64,000 nucleotides of DNA. Origin: Mesostigma viride (lineage: Eukaryota; Streptophyta; Mesostigmatophyceae; Mesostigmatales; Mesostigmataceae). Below the pieces are notes generated by a model. It was not told the origin of the DNA and searched no databases. It saw only the letters and a list, made by a program, of their open reading frames with translations. The translations under genes were made by a program, and so were the position numbers. The number at the start of each line of letters is the position of its first letter. The stretch's first letter is position 1. The stretch covers positions 195,001 to 259,000 of the forward strand of contig RPFO01000891.1 of assembly GCA_009746045.1 (NCBI GenBank), in the 5' to 3' direction. Below, piece by piece: positions 33,319-43,866 of the stretch.

Positions 33319-33366
33319 AACGCGATACATCGCGTTCTAACCCTACAACGCGATGTATCGCGTTGT
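33319..33366. repeat. Two palindromes of the TCGCGTT family
   Basis: AACGCGATACATCGCGTT (33319-33336) and ACAACGCGATGTATCGCG plus TTGT (33345-33366) are near-perfect inverted repeats 8 bp apart. The single palindrome at 1441-1458 has the same arms. Confidence 0.6.
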
Positions 33367-33419
33367 AAAAAAACAATGACTTGAACACATTTGTTAAACA
33401 ATGAGTCACACGAGCGCTT

Positions 33420-33765
33420 TATTTATATAAAATATTATAGCGGCCGTCAGTCCTCGCCGCTCCCATATTAGAGACCGAATGACAAACAAGCCTGCGCTGG
33501 ATGTCTCGATGAACAAATACACTGGATCCGGCAATTTGGAGACCATATAGACATGTCAAGGCGCACACGCCCGACCCTGTGGGCAAGCCACCTCCCCCCA
33601 AGCGGAGGAGGCGTTTTGATGAGTAGTGTAGGTAGGATTTTCTAGATAGAGTTAGGATAGTCCGATCACGCGGCTTCCCCCCACCCCATCCATCATGAAA
33701 TATGTGCTACATGACCTCCCCACGGAGGCATGTTATAATTTAATTTAATTTTAATTTAATAGACA
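33420..33765 (+). pseudogene. LINE 3' end fragment
   Basis: The last codons of an ORF2 are visible (HTPDPVGKPPPPKRRRRFDE, stop near 33627), then a 3' UTR like that at 48485-48665: TTTTCTAGA, GCGGCTTC, ATGTGCTACATGACC, CTCCCCACGGAGGCATGT, and a TTTAATTTAATT tail. No complete domain remains. Confidence 0.6.
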
Positions 33766-34205
33766 TGTGAATATGCACAGTGACGCAAGAAATGCCGGGA
33801 TAAGCCAGGGTCAGTATTCTGACCAAGATCCAATGGCGATTGGGGGCGCAAACAAGTGCTGGGTGGTCTCATCCAACAGCTTGCTGGTGCTCAAAGAATT
33901 CATCCACACTTGTGGGAAAAAAATAGAAGAAGAATGACCATCGCGGAAGGCAACCGCATCTAGGACTTCATCGCGAAGAGGAAGTCATAATGTACACGTG
34001 CCATGCTAAACAGGCACATGGGCCGATATTTGACATGTGGAAAATGCCAGCACCCTCCTTGGAATGTACACGGATGGAAGGTTGCCTGGCAATGCCACGT
34101 ATGGGGGAGCTACATGCACTGGCCAGCAAGCAGGCTACAATTCACATCGCCATTAGGGTGAGCGGCATAACCTGCATAATCTGCAACTTGGCCAGTCCAG
34201 GCTGA
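33766..34205. other. Intergenic, no gene recognised
   Basis: Lies between a LINE tail and the 3' end of the zinc-finger gene. The latter's 3' UTR is expected here, but I can support no polyadenylation signal. Confidence 0.45.
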
Positions 34206-34208
34206 GCT

Positions 34209-35267
34209 TCACGGCGCTGCCCAATCATCATCCAAGTCATCGGTCTTCACGTGGATTGAGTTAAGTCGTTGCGCCAGCGACTCAACCCCTGCATGGGCAG
34301 GCACCCTCTGTGTGGACATTGTGCCGATTTCCGGCAACACTGCCTGCAATCCAGGCCGAGCAGTGTGCCGAGGCGACCATGACTCATCGGGCATGAACGC
34401 GCGGCGGGGCACAGAATCCTCGCGTGGAGACCGCGCGATGGCATCCGCCTCGGCATCGTCCATGGAAAAATAAATAGAGAAATGGCAACTGCGGCATCTC
34501 CTCGACGACGCTGGGTTCATGTTTGTGCAGACGAGGCAACGCCAGGCCGAGCGTGGCTTATGCCCCTCTGCATGGGATGACATCTCAGCAGACGAGGCTG
34601 GACGGCATACGCCTCGGCGAAACCTGTTGTCTTCGTGAACCGCGTCGGCTGCGCTCGGGCACCTCTCCGTAAGTGACCCTGACGACTCCTTCTCGGGACT
34701 GAAATGCTTGGCGCTCCTAGGCCTCTCGACGCAAGCGCCCATCCGCAGCACGTCGATTCCAACGTGCCAACCCCCAAGGTGCCCGTCGGTCGTTCTTGGC
34801 GCAATTTGCGGCAACTCCTTCAATTTCATGTAGGGAGCTCCGCCATCCAGCTTCTCAGACTTTCTGTTGCCTGCAAGTGCTGGCAGATGCATAAATGGCA
34901 CGCGGCGCGTTCCTTCCATATCCTTGAACTTTGGCGACATTTGCGAAGCGTCGCATTCGTCCACGAGGAAGGTATTGTTGAGCGCCGTGGATACGATACG
35001 GGCATGCTTGGGCGAGGCAGGGCCTGCGTTATGGGTCTCCTCGTGCCCCGCTCGTGCAAGAAACTTTTGTTTCAATTTCTTTCCGAGCGTGTACTTGCGG
35101 TGAGTTACTGCCTCGTCTTGAATCGCCATCTCGGGGTAGACGGCTTGCCGGAACGCAGATTTTGCTGCCTGGCGCACAGCAGGATGGTCTAACCTACGAA
35201 CCAATGTCTTAAGAGCAGCCGTGGCTGTGATGTGGTTGTTATAAAGCAACGCACAATGGATGTTCAC
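34209..35267 (-). CDS. RanBP2-type zinc finger protein, host gene
   Basis: An uninterrupted 352-codon frame. The recognisable domain is one RanBP2-type zinc finger at residues 242-261: W242, C244, C247, N251, C258 and C261 fit W-x-C-x2-C-x3-N-x6-C-x2-C (WRCLVCTNMNPASSRRCRSC). Such fingers bind single-stranded RNA or ubiquitin. The rest is basic and low in predicted order: a Lys/Arg-rich patch near 60-72 and an acidic end (KTDDLDDDWAAP). I take the first ATG; an upstream exon is possible because another frame with an Ala-Glu repeat overlaps the start. No transposon domain is present, so I treat it as a host gene. Its precise role is unknown. Confidence 0.6.
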   Translation of the reverse strand: MNIHCALLYNNHITATAALKTLVRRLDHPAVRQAAKSAFRQAVYPEMAIQDEAVTHRKYTLGKKLKQKFLARAGHEETHNAGPASPKHARIVSTALNNTFLVDECDASQMSPKFKDMEGTRRVPFMHLPALAGNRKSEKLDGGAPYMKLKELPQIAPRTTDGHLGGWHVGIDVLRMGACVERPRSAKHFSPEKESSGSLTERCPSAADAVHEDNRFRRGVCRPASSAEMSSHAEGHKPRSAWRCLVCTNMNPASSRRCRSCHFSIYFSMDDAEADAIARSPREDSVPRRAFMPDESWSPRHTARPGLQAVLPEIGTMSTQRVPAHAGVESLAQRLNSIHVKTDDLDDDWAAP

Positions 35268-37638
35268 CTTCTAGTCTAAACGAGATTCTTTCGAGCAAGA
35301 TTTGTTTCGAGCGAGTTGGGGTTTTCGTTTCTGCTTCGGCTTCGGCTTCAGCTTCAGCTTCAGCTTCAGCTCTGCATTTGGCCGCGCGGTGGCAACGTGA
35401 CGGAATAATCGGTCTCGTCACCAACTCAGAGAACGTCGACGTAAGCTCCAGGTGGCCCTCTCTGATTGGCATCTGGGGACTCGATTCCGAGCGAGTCAAC
35501 ACGTGTAGATTCCAAATTAGGTTACAACTTAACAGACAGCGTATCTGAAGAAGTATTTTCAGCGCCAGTCTGCCTGTCCAGTCGGTCAGACTGCGAGGTC
35601 GTTCTTGATCGCTCTTTCTATCAGCTTGTGACCGTTTGTGCACCAGTTTGGGCCAGTCAACGGACATATTTTTAGTGCTTGCTGCGGATCCCTGTCGGAC
35701 AGGCCATCGGGTGGGGGAGCTGGACTGGCCGCGTGGGGCGGAAACGCTGAGAGATGCGCTGGAGCCCCTAGGGCGGAAACGCTGAGAGATGCGCTGGAGC
35801 CCCTACAGTAGACGACTTCCGGGAAACTGACAAATCTCTGCAAGTCTCAGCAAAATCTCTGATATAGTGCTGAACGGTTAAGACATTCCGAGCCAGGTTC
35901 AGTTATGTATTTGCGGCGGACAGCGAACTTCATTGACGGATATTTTTAAAAGCTGCCTTCCACAAGCTTTCGTGTCGTGCACTTTTAAAAGCTGTTCATT
36001 ACTCGACAAATGTCGGGCATGTGGAGCAGCTGTTTCCAAGCACGTGACAGAAAATCTTTTTCTCTTTCGGGAGAAACTGCAAAACACTGTTGTTTTTGTT
36101 GTGTTGTTGTTTTTGTTGGTCGTTGTTGATTCCCTGCATCACTGTAATCCTCAGTTCCTAACTCATCATTCTGATCCTTCTAGATTGAGTAAGTACTACC
36201 AGTATACGGCTGGTACGTTCTACACTTCAGGTAGTATTCTAGAATCTCCGTAGTTTCTACGCGCAAAAAAACTCCTTATGCCTGCCTAATCCCTTGTGTA
36301 TGATATTTTCCGAGATCTTTTCGAGTGTGTTGAGTTGAGTTTATTGCCGCGCCGGTGGTCCGACAGGGTTATTTTTTTTCGGGGAAATCAGGACGTATTG
36401 TATATATTCGACATTGCTTTATTATCAACTAACGTCAATGTACAACATAAATACATACACTACGTGAACAGAGGTACATATTAGTGGCTTGTTTTTCTTC
36501 TTGAAACGATTGATAAAGCGCTTCATCATGGTTCAGGGCGGGGATGAGCTTCGGAGGCTGCTTCTCATGAGGCAGCTTCCGGCCGGGGTCTCTACACCGT
36601 ACCCGTGAAGGTCCAGCCCAGCATCGATGTTCATGAGGCATTTTCTTACCGACCAAGCAGCCGGGGCAGTTTCTAGACGTCGCAGGTTCAAGCTCTGAGC
36701 CCAGCGATGCAAGTTCTAAGCAAAATGAAGGGATTAATTCTAGTGACGAAGAGTGGTCTGTGGGCGAACCAGACGTCGGCTCAGATCAACCCGACGTCGA
36801 TTCTTTGCCAATGTGACTGAACATAGGTGCGTGATTCAGAGGACTTACAATCACGAGCCCCGTTGCTGGGTTTCCCATGATGGCCATTGTGCTGATACGT
36901 TAAGGTTTAGTTTGTTGCATGCGTAAATGTGAGGCCATATTGTGCATTACAACCGCGTTGTTCAGTTTTGGGCAATGGCCAAGTGTGGGTACAATGTATG
37001 CGCACTCATTCATTGTGCTGATGTTGCACTGTTTTGTGCAACCATGCACATGCAGGCAGGCGCATCGTGTCGTTGATGGACAGTTTTTGCGAGCATGGTC
37101 GAACGCGAGGCCTTGTGAATTTTAATTCCTGCATTGACGTTATTGGCAATCATGCATATGTGGGCGTGCGCAAATCAATGCTGATCAAATCACGCTAATC
37201 AATCAATGCTGTACAAATGCTGTCAACTTTCACATAAAAAACATACACGTGCAGGAACATACATGGTGTGGATGATGTGCATTTTTTGCCACTGGTTGTA
37301 CTGTATGCGTGGGCAGGTGCATTGCTACTTACGATTCCTAACTTGAAATCTTGCACCTGTTTTACACCAGTACAACAACCCTTGATGCATTCTCTTGCCC
37401 ACTTGCTAGCACAAGAATTGTTTGAGTCAATCTTTTACAATCCTAATCCAAAGATCGAGTTACAACGTGGTTGTACATGTGCATCACTTGGATTATGGCG
37501 ATTGCAGATCCAGTCATCAAGGTTCACACGTACTAGCGCTTGAAGACCTGGAGTCTGTTGTCTTCTACATGATGACGGTGCTGACTGCACCATGGTGTCA
37601 TTTCTTATTGTGAAGTTGTTATTGTTGTTTATATCATA
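35268..37638. other. Upstream region of the zinc-finger gene and intergenic DNA
   Basis: No gene is assigned. Seen: an imperfect GCTTCA/GCTTCG hexamer run at 35329-35376; a ~35 bp unit (GGGCGGAAACGCTGAGAGAT...) twice in tandem at 35736-35805; and a short open stretch at about 36640-36812 with an acidic reading (INSSDEEWSVGEPDVGSDQP) and a stop. The last might be a terminal exon of an unidentified gene; it lacks a start and I cannot place it in a family. Confidence 0.4.
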
Positions 37639-38848
37639 TGGTGGGGATGGGGGTGTGGGTGTGGGTGTGGGTGTGGGTGTGGGTGTGGGTGTGGGTGTGG
37701 GTGTGGGTGTGGGTGTGGGTGTGGGTGTGGGTGTGGGTGTGGGTGTGGGTGTGGGTGTGGGTGTGGGTGTGGGTGTGGGTGTGGGTGTGGGTGTGGGTGT
37801 GGGTGTGGGTGTGGGTGTGGGTGTGGGTGTGGGTGTGGGTGTGGGTGTGGGTGTGGGTGTGGGTGTGGGTGTGGGTGCGGGTGTGGGTGTGGGTGTGGGT
37901 GTGGGTGTGGGTGTGGGTGTGGGTGTGGGTGTGGGTGTGGGTGTGGGTGTGGGTGTGGGTGTGGGTGTGGGTGTGGGTGTGGGTGTGGGTGTGGGTGTGG
38001 GTGTGGGTGTGGGTGTGGGTGTGGGTGTGGGTGTGGGTGTGGGTGTGGGTGTGGGTGTGGGTGTGAGTGTGGGTGTGGGTGTGGGTGTGGGTGTGGGTGT
38101 GGGTGTGGGTGTGGGTGTGGGTGTGGGTGTGGGTGTGGGTGTGGGTGTGGGTGTGGGTGTGGGTGTGGGTGTGGGTGTGGGTGTGGGTGTGGGTGTGGGT
38201 GTGGGTGTGGGTGTGGGTGTGGGTGTGGGTGTGGGTGTGGGTGTGGGTGTGGGTGTGGGTGTGGGTGTGGGTGTGGGTGTGGGTGTGGGTGTGGGTGTGG
38301 GTGTGGGTGTGGGTGTGGGTGTGGGTGTGAGTGTGGGTGTGGGTGTCCACGGGTGTGGGTGTAGGTGTGGGTGTGGGTGTGGGTGTGGGTGTGGGCACTG
38401 TGGGTGTGGGTGTGGGTGTGGGTGTGGGTGTGGGTGTGGGTGTGGGTGTGGGTGTGGGTGTGGGTGTGGGTGTGGGTGTGGGTGTGGGTGTGGGTGTGGG
38501 TGTGGGTGTGGGTGTGGGTGTGAGTGTGGGTGTGGGTGTCCACGGGTGTGGGTGTAGGTGTGGGTGTGGGTGTGGGTGTGGGTGTGGGCACTGTGGGTGT
38601 GGGTGTGGGTGTGGGTGTGGGTGTGGGTGTGGGTGTGGGTGTGGGTGTGGGTGTGGGTGTGGGTGTGGGTGTGGGTGTGGGTGTGGGTGTGGGTGTGGGT
38701 GTGGGTGTGGGTGTGGGTGTGGGTGTGGGTGTGGGTGTGGGTGTGGGTGTGGGTGTGGGTGTGGGTGTGGGTGTGGGTGTGGGTGTGGGTGTGGGTGTGG
38801 GTGTGGGTGTGGGTGTGGGTGTGGGTGTGGGTGTGGGTGTGGGTGTGG
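37639..38848 (+). repeat. 1.2 kb GGGTGT hexanucleotide array
   Basis: About 200 copies of GGGTGT with rare variants (GCGTGT-type, GAGTGT, GTAGGT). A compound block with TCCACGGG, TGTAGG and GGGCACTG occurs twice about 193 bp apart (38347 and 38540), a higher-order duplication. The array ends in GGGGGAGTGGGGGTGG followed by C runs (38848-38900). The G-rich strand could form G-quadruplexes. Long frames on both strands are by-products of the period. Confidence 0.95.
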
Positions 38849-39184
38849 GGGAGTGGGGGTGGCCCCCCACCCCACCCCCCCACCCGCACCCCCAACCCCA
38901 ATCCCACCATATAACAACAATAATCGCACGCTGGTTGTCTCCTTGACAATAATGCTTACAGTCATACAAATTCTGCAAGGAAGTCCTACTATATTTGCAC
39001 TTAATTAATTTAATTTCCAGTGTATTGTCGGTTGCAGACAGATTATGCCCTTTAGCAAACGTGCAGAACAGGTAGCATGCCACGAATGATTAATAGAGAC
39101 ATGTGTATGTAACATATGTAAGACTATGATAGTGCCCATGTGTATAGCCACTAAATTCAGAACGGCAGGACACATACAAACATA

Positions 39185-39385
39185 CAGTTTTGCGGATGAC
39201 TGTAGGTGTAAGTTGGCGATGCCATGGTAACCGGAGACGTCCGTCCTATAGTCAGCAAAATTGGTGCGAGAGGTCCCCAGTTCGATTCCGGTCGGATTCA
39301 TTTGCAGATCGCGTTTTTCCGCGTTTTCCGCGGCCCGGTACTGAACGCAAATGGTTTTCACCTTTGCGGAGTGCCTGATCAAATA
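39185..39385 (+). repeat. tRNA-like SINE copy
   Basis: Contains a Pol III B-box-like CAGTTCGATTCC (about 39280) and, about 40 bp upstream, an A-box-like TGGTAACCGGAG. The body (TTTGCAGATCGCG, TTTTCCGCGG, GAACGCAAATGG, TTTTCACCTTTGCGG) recurs in two minus-strand copies at 47178-47760. This suggests a tRNA-derived SINE with a degenerate head. It is not a working tRNA: the acceptor and anticodon stems do not close. Confidence 0.5.
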
Positions 39386-39389
39386 CAGT

Positions 39390-39587
39390 TAGGTGGGACA
39401 CAGCTTCAAGTTCGGTTAGGTGAGACACGGACCTACATCACAAATGCCAGTAGGTGGGACACCCTTCTTTTCCAAATTCGCTTAGGTGGGACATAAGTTC
39501 ATGCATGTAGCTAGTGGGTCACCTGAACATGTCCCTATTATACCTGAATTTGTCCCACCTACCGGAGTTGGGACACTGTCCCACCTA
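39390..39587. repeat. Cluster of TAGGTGGGACA motifs, direct then inverted
   Basis: TAGGTGGGACA at 39390, 39451 and 39483, with a one-base variant at 39417; the reverse complement TGTCCCACCTA at 39551 and 39577. The direct copies are spaced 27-34 bp. The arrangement resembles the sub-terminal ends of a small inverted-repeat element. Confidence 0.6.
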
Positions 39588-39745
39588 CGTGAGCCGTCTC
39601 TGTCTTGCGACGAGAAAGGGACCGAGCTGCTTAATTGTCCTCAGGGGAGGGGAAGCTAGGTGAGCAGGACTGGTGGGGGAGCCGCGCCTTGTCCCATGAG
39701 TGGGGAAGGCGGTGGCACCCGCGCAGTACGTTCTAGGTACCTCAC

Positions 39746-40980
39746 CTACCAGGCCCATGAGGGTAAGAAGCTAGCTGGTCCTAGCTTGATCGCACAGGGA
39801 AGTCTCGGCTCAATCCCTTGAGCTCGTCGGCAAGGGTCACTGCTTGACGTCTCACCTGGCTTCTGGCCGGGGGATTTCAAGGACGCAGCACCACTGCATG
39901 GCGGCACTCGCGGCGAGCGCGGTCCATGGGCCGGTGGCCTTCCGTTGTTAAATTGTCTGGCGAAGGTCTTCAAGCTCCTGGCCGGAGTTCCGTAGCGGAT
40001 GGCGTCAGTGGTCGAGGCGGAGGCTGACCGCAGCAGGTCGATCCGCGTCGGAGTGCAGCGCGAGGGGCTATCATCTGCCGGCCGGGTGGGCTGGGGCCTG
40101 GGCGCTGCGATGGTGGCCGTTTGCGCTGCAATCGCCGGGACCTGCGCGGCCAGGGCGTCGGTTTGGGCGGTGATGGCTTCGAGCTTCCAAGTGAGGAGCA
40201 GGCCGCACTTGCCCTCCACCTGATTTTAATAGGCGAGAGACAAGTACAGCATGCGCCTCAGATGCCTGCGCCGCGGTCTGCACCGCGCCGTTAACTGCAT
40301 GACGTCGGAGCTTGTGGACGACCTTGGTTTCCACATTGCATGAGACCCGGGCCTCCACCGACGTGTTGAGTGTCGTGTTTAGCGAGGTCAGCTTCTTGGC
40401 CAACGGCCAGGTCACGTGCGAGCTCCTCCAGCACTGCATGCTCGGATGTCATCCTTGCAGAGGGAGGCCGAGCTAGCTGATTTGGCTGCCGGCTGCACCG
40501 GCCGAGCTGGGTTGCGGAGCTTAGCGACGCGGTCGTCGTCAGTTACATAGCTGGAAGAATTAGCTGAAAAGGACAGCGAGGCGAAGGTTGAGCTGACTGG
40601 CCGGGCGAGGAACCAGGCAGGTTTTCGGCGGGGATGGGCCCAAAGGGCCCGCGGAGCTTACTTTCCTGTGCGAAGAGCTGGACAAAGGAAAGCATTCGTG
40701 GTCTAGTCCTGAGCTCTGGCCGGCCGGGTGGGCCGGATGGGCCCAAAGGGCCCGCGGAACTACGTTCCTGTGCGAAGAGCTGGACTATCTCGGCGCATTC
40801 TTCCTTGGTCAGTTCCAGCCAGTGGCTGAAAGAAAAGCGTTTGTGGTCTAGGTAATGTCGACATTTGTGTTCGTGGCAGGGTTTCTTGGGCTCGGGCGAG
40901 GCGCTTGGCGATGGGCTTGCGGGCGGCTGGGCAAAAACAATGGCGAGTGGGTTGGGCTGGGAGCCGGAAAGCTCCATTTC
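39746..40980 (-). pseudogene. LINE ORF1-like fragment, frame-disrupted
   Basis: Three overlapping minus-strand frames (40543-40977, 40071-40439, 39746-40219) give a Pro-rich N-terminus (VFAQPPASPSPSASPEPKKP), a helical region (ECAEIVQLFAQE), and an Ala/Gln stretch (ITAQTDALAAQVPAIAAQTA) like that before the RNA-binding domain of the copy at 1863. A unit of about 104 bp containing GGGCCCAAAGGGCCCGCGGA is duplicated (40634 and 40738). Assignment to LINE ORF1 rests on composition and neighbourhood only. Confidence 0.4.
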
Positions 40981-41064
40981 CAGACCGCGTTTAGCTAGCT
41001 TTTGGAGTTGTCGATCATAGCCTGAATCTTGTCACGTGCGTAACTTTTCGACTCGATCGAGACC

Positions 41065-41332
41065 TGCCATGAACTATCGATCAGTTGCTGGCCGACCTTA
41101 GTGGTTCCAGCCCAGTTTGCCCACCGCATTTCCTCCCTCTCTCTAATTGCTAGGACGTTCTGCTATATATGCAGGACAAGAAGAGGTGGCGCAGACCATT
41201 GTCAGCAGTCCAGGCCCACACGCAAGCCCCTGTGGCCGGTGGGTTAACCCCCCCACACCCCCCCAGGTCCCCCCCCCCACCCTAGGGAAGGGGGGCTTTG
41301 CTGAATAATTAATTAATTAATTAATTAGACTC
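41065..41332 (+). pseudogene. LINE ORF2 C-terminal fragment, plus strand
   Basis: The broken reading LVVPAQFAHRISSLSL and TRKPLWPVG matches the fragment at 48310-48480 (LVVPAQFEHRIHSLSL, TRQPLWASD). It is followed by C-rich DNA and an AATT tail at 41312-41332. Its tail abuts the tail of the minus-strand LINE that follows. Confidence 0.6.
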
Positions 41333-41497
41333 GTGCTCCCGTTGGGGAGTCACGGAGCATTAACCCCGATGAATGGATGGATGGGTGCAAACATTCCTAC
41401 CGGTCTAATCTATCTACATTGGCTACATACTACATCTATCTAGCAACATTCTAACTACATCATCTATCTAGGCAGCCGCACGCTGCCCTAGGGGGAG

Positions 41498-43866
41498 CTA
41501 TCTAGCGTGCCTCCCGTGGGATTGCACACGCGGGCGCTTCCCCACTGGGGGGGGCTCGTTGTCCTCTATGACCTGGGCCCACTTGGCCTTGTCCATCATC
41601 TTCTTCCAAATCACGGAGAGGCCGAGGCCCCCCATGTCCTCTACTAGCTGTTCTTTGAAGGTGCGGGCCTTGCGGCGTCTAACATCACTGGGCCCGGCCC
41701 ACGTCAGGAGGTGCCGGCCAGGCTGGGCTGGTCGCAGTCCTGCGGGGGGGCCACGTGAGGTGTCTACCTGATTGGTGCGAGCTAGGTGCCCTACTAGCTG
41801 CAGGCGGCGTTGCTTAATTGTGCTGGTGATATAGGGCATGCCCTGGTACAGGTCCTCATTGCGGACATGAGCAGCATATCCTACTCTGAAAATGGAACGC
41901 AGCATGCTGGTGACCGCGCCGTCCAGCTTGCGGGCCAGGTCGGCGGTGAGGGTCCACGTCTCGGCGCCATACGTGAGAACAGGAAGGACGAGGACCTTGA
42001 ACAGGTCCTGTTTCTCGATCTTGCCCAGGGGCTTGCGCCATAGGGCCCGGTACTGGCGTAAAGCGTGCCAGGCGAGGGAGATGCGGTGGTCCACATCCAC
42101 CTCGCAGCTAGGGAGCAGGCTGCCCAGCAGCTTAACGCGGTCCCGATACAGGACTCGAGAGCCGTCTAGGAGATAGAGGGGCGGCGCTGAGGTGGTGAGC
42201 CCAACCGCCAGGGCCTCTGTCTTCTTGCTGACCTCAAGCCCCACTGCACGGGCCTCGAGAGCCAGGCAGTCAAGCCATGTCTGCACGTGCTCAGTGTCCT
42301 CAAAGAGGGTGGTGTCGTCTGCGTAAATGATGTCTGCCAGCCGAATCTCCGTGTCCGCACCGCCATGCCAGAATTTGTTAGCAACCTGCACTCCTGGTTC
42401 CCTGCCCACGATGCGGGCAAATCGCTTGCGCGCCTGAATCATTACGTATTCGACAACAATAATGAACAGGTAGGGCGACAGCACGCAGCCCTGCCACACA
42501 CCCTTCTGTAAAGGGCATGGGGGCGTGGTCCCGTAAGAAGTGCGCACCGAAGTGGTGGACCCTTCATACAGGTTGCGGATGACAGCAATCAGGGGGCGGG
42601 GGATCCGGAACAACTCGAGGATGTCCCAAAGCGCAGGCCAGAAAACTGAATCGAAGGCTTTGATGAAGTCCACCAGCACAAGGTGCAAAGGGGACTCACC
42701 AGGCTGAAGGCGTTGCAGTTCCTCCACCAGTCGGCGAGTAGCGAAGAGCGCCTGTACTGTGTTGCGACCTGAACGGAAGCCGTGCTGAGTCTCGCTGAGG
42801 TGACCGTCCAGGGCCGTGCGCAGGCGGTTCAGGATGAGCCGCATAAGAAGCTTGAGGGGGGCACTTTGAATGCACACCCCTCTGTAGTTGCCGGGGTCGG
42901 CAGGCGACCCCTTGTTCTTGTACAGCATCGTGCGAAAACTGTGTTGCCAGGCCGCTGGAGGTGGTTGCGACGACAGCAGAAGGCGGTTGCAGATGTCCCG
43001 GAAGAGCAGCATAACACCTGTGTCCTCGAATTCGGCTGCAAGTTTTACAACTGCGGCCGGAATCTCGTCAGAGCCGGTGGCTGCGTCATAACGCAGGCGC
43101 TGGACCGCCTCCGTGACCTCGCGAGAGGTGAAAGGAGGCATGTCAGACGGGTCGCCAAGTGGGCCGACCAGCGGGGGGACTAGGTAGTCCGCCGCTGACC
43201 TAGGCGGGGCCGGGGGCCCTGCGGGGCCGGCCAGGGCGGCCGGACGGGCGGCGGCGGCTGGGAGCAGGGGTGGGGGCGGCGCAGCTGTCCCCACGACCTC
43301 GGCCGTGGCCGTGGCCCAGGTACGAAGCCGCTTGGCTGGGGCGCCGGGGACGTCGTGGCGGTGGGGCCGGCCGAGGCCGTCCGGGTGCCCGAGGCGCTTG
43401 TACCAGAACCAGGCCCCCTTGCCGTCGTGCTTCTGCTGGCAGCTGCGCAGGTCCTTGACCATCTGCTGAGCATCTGCCTTCTCAGCCTGCTCGTAGGCGG
43501 CCCTCAGAGCTGCTTGCAGCCCAGGTTTGGCGAGCGGATCTCGGTTGCGGCGGAGCATCTGCCTGGCGGCGACCACTGTCGGGGCGTGACGGTGGACAGC
43601 AAGCTGCCGACGCGGAGGCAAGGTGGGGAGGGTGCGGGCAGCCAGGCGATACTTGGCGGCGACACCACGGAGGATCACTGAAATATCCCCCGGCGGCGGA
43701 ATGGCGTGTAACTGCTGTCGGCTGCCCCCGGCGTCGAAGACGGCCAGGAAATCATCCCTGTGCGACATAGCGGCCTGCTCTTCTGCTGACATCTTGTCGG
43801 CATCCTTCAGCACAATCCGGAGCACTTTCAGATCTGGCTGAGGTGCCAGCTGTCGCGACGGTTTCA
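41498..43866 (-). pseudogene. LINE ORF2: reverse transcriptase and C-terminal part
   Basis: Continuous frame of some 790 codons after the insertion. Linker (KPSRQLAPQPDLKVLRIVLK), then RT: SETQHGFRSGRNTVQALFAT, LVLVDFIKAFDSVFWPALWD, GVWQGCVLSPYLFIIVVEYV, and the active site IIYADDTTLFEDTEHVQ. After RT: RVKLLGSLLP, YGAETWTLTADLARK and ITSTIKQRRLQLVGHLAR, typical of non-LTR elements. The end is basic (VGKRPRVQSHGRHAR). It copies LINE RNA at the nicked target. No frame break lies inside, but separation from its endonuclease leaves the copy inactive. Confidence 0.85.

Noticed and set aside
35239-35667. 142-codon minus-strand frame with Ala-Glu repeats
   Set aside because: The repeat comes from a GCTTCA hexamer run; no domain, and it overlaps the start of the zinc-finger gene in another frame.
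37639-38848. True telomere
   Set aside because: It is internal, flanked by unique sequence on both sides, and GGGTGT is not a standard algal or plant telomere unit.
37435-39083. Frames of up to 500 codons of Thr-Pro, His-Pro, Val-Gly or Trp-Val repeats
   Set aside because: Translation of the GGGTGT array; open in several frames on both strands with no domain.
39215-39300. Functional tRNA gene
   Set aside because: B-box-like TTCGATTCC is present, but acceptor and anticodon stems do not pair and the sequence continues into a repeated SINE body.
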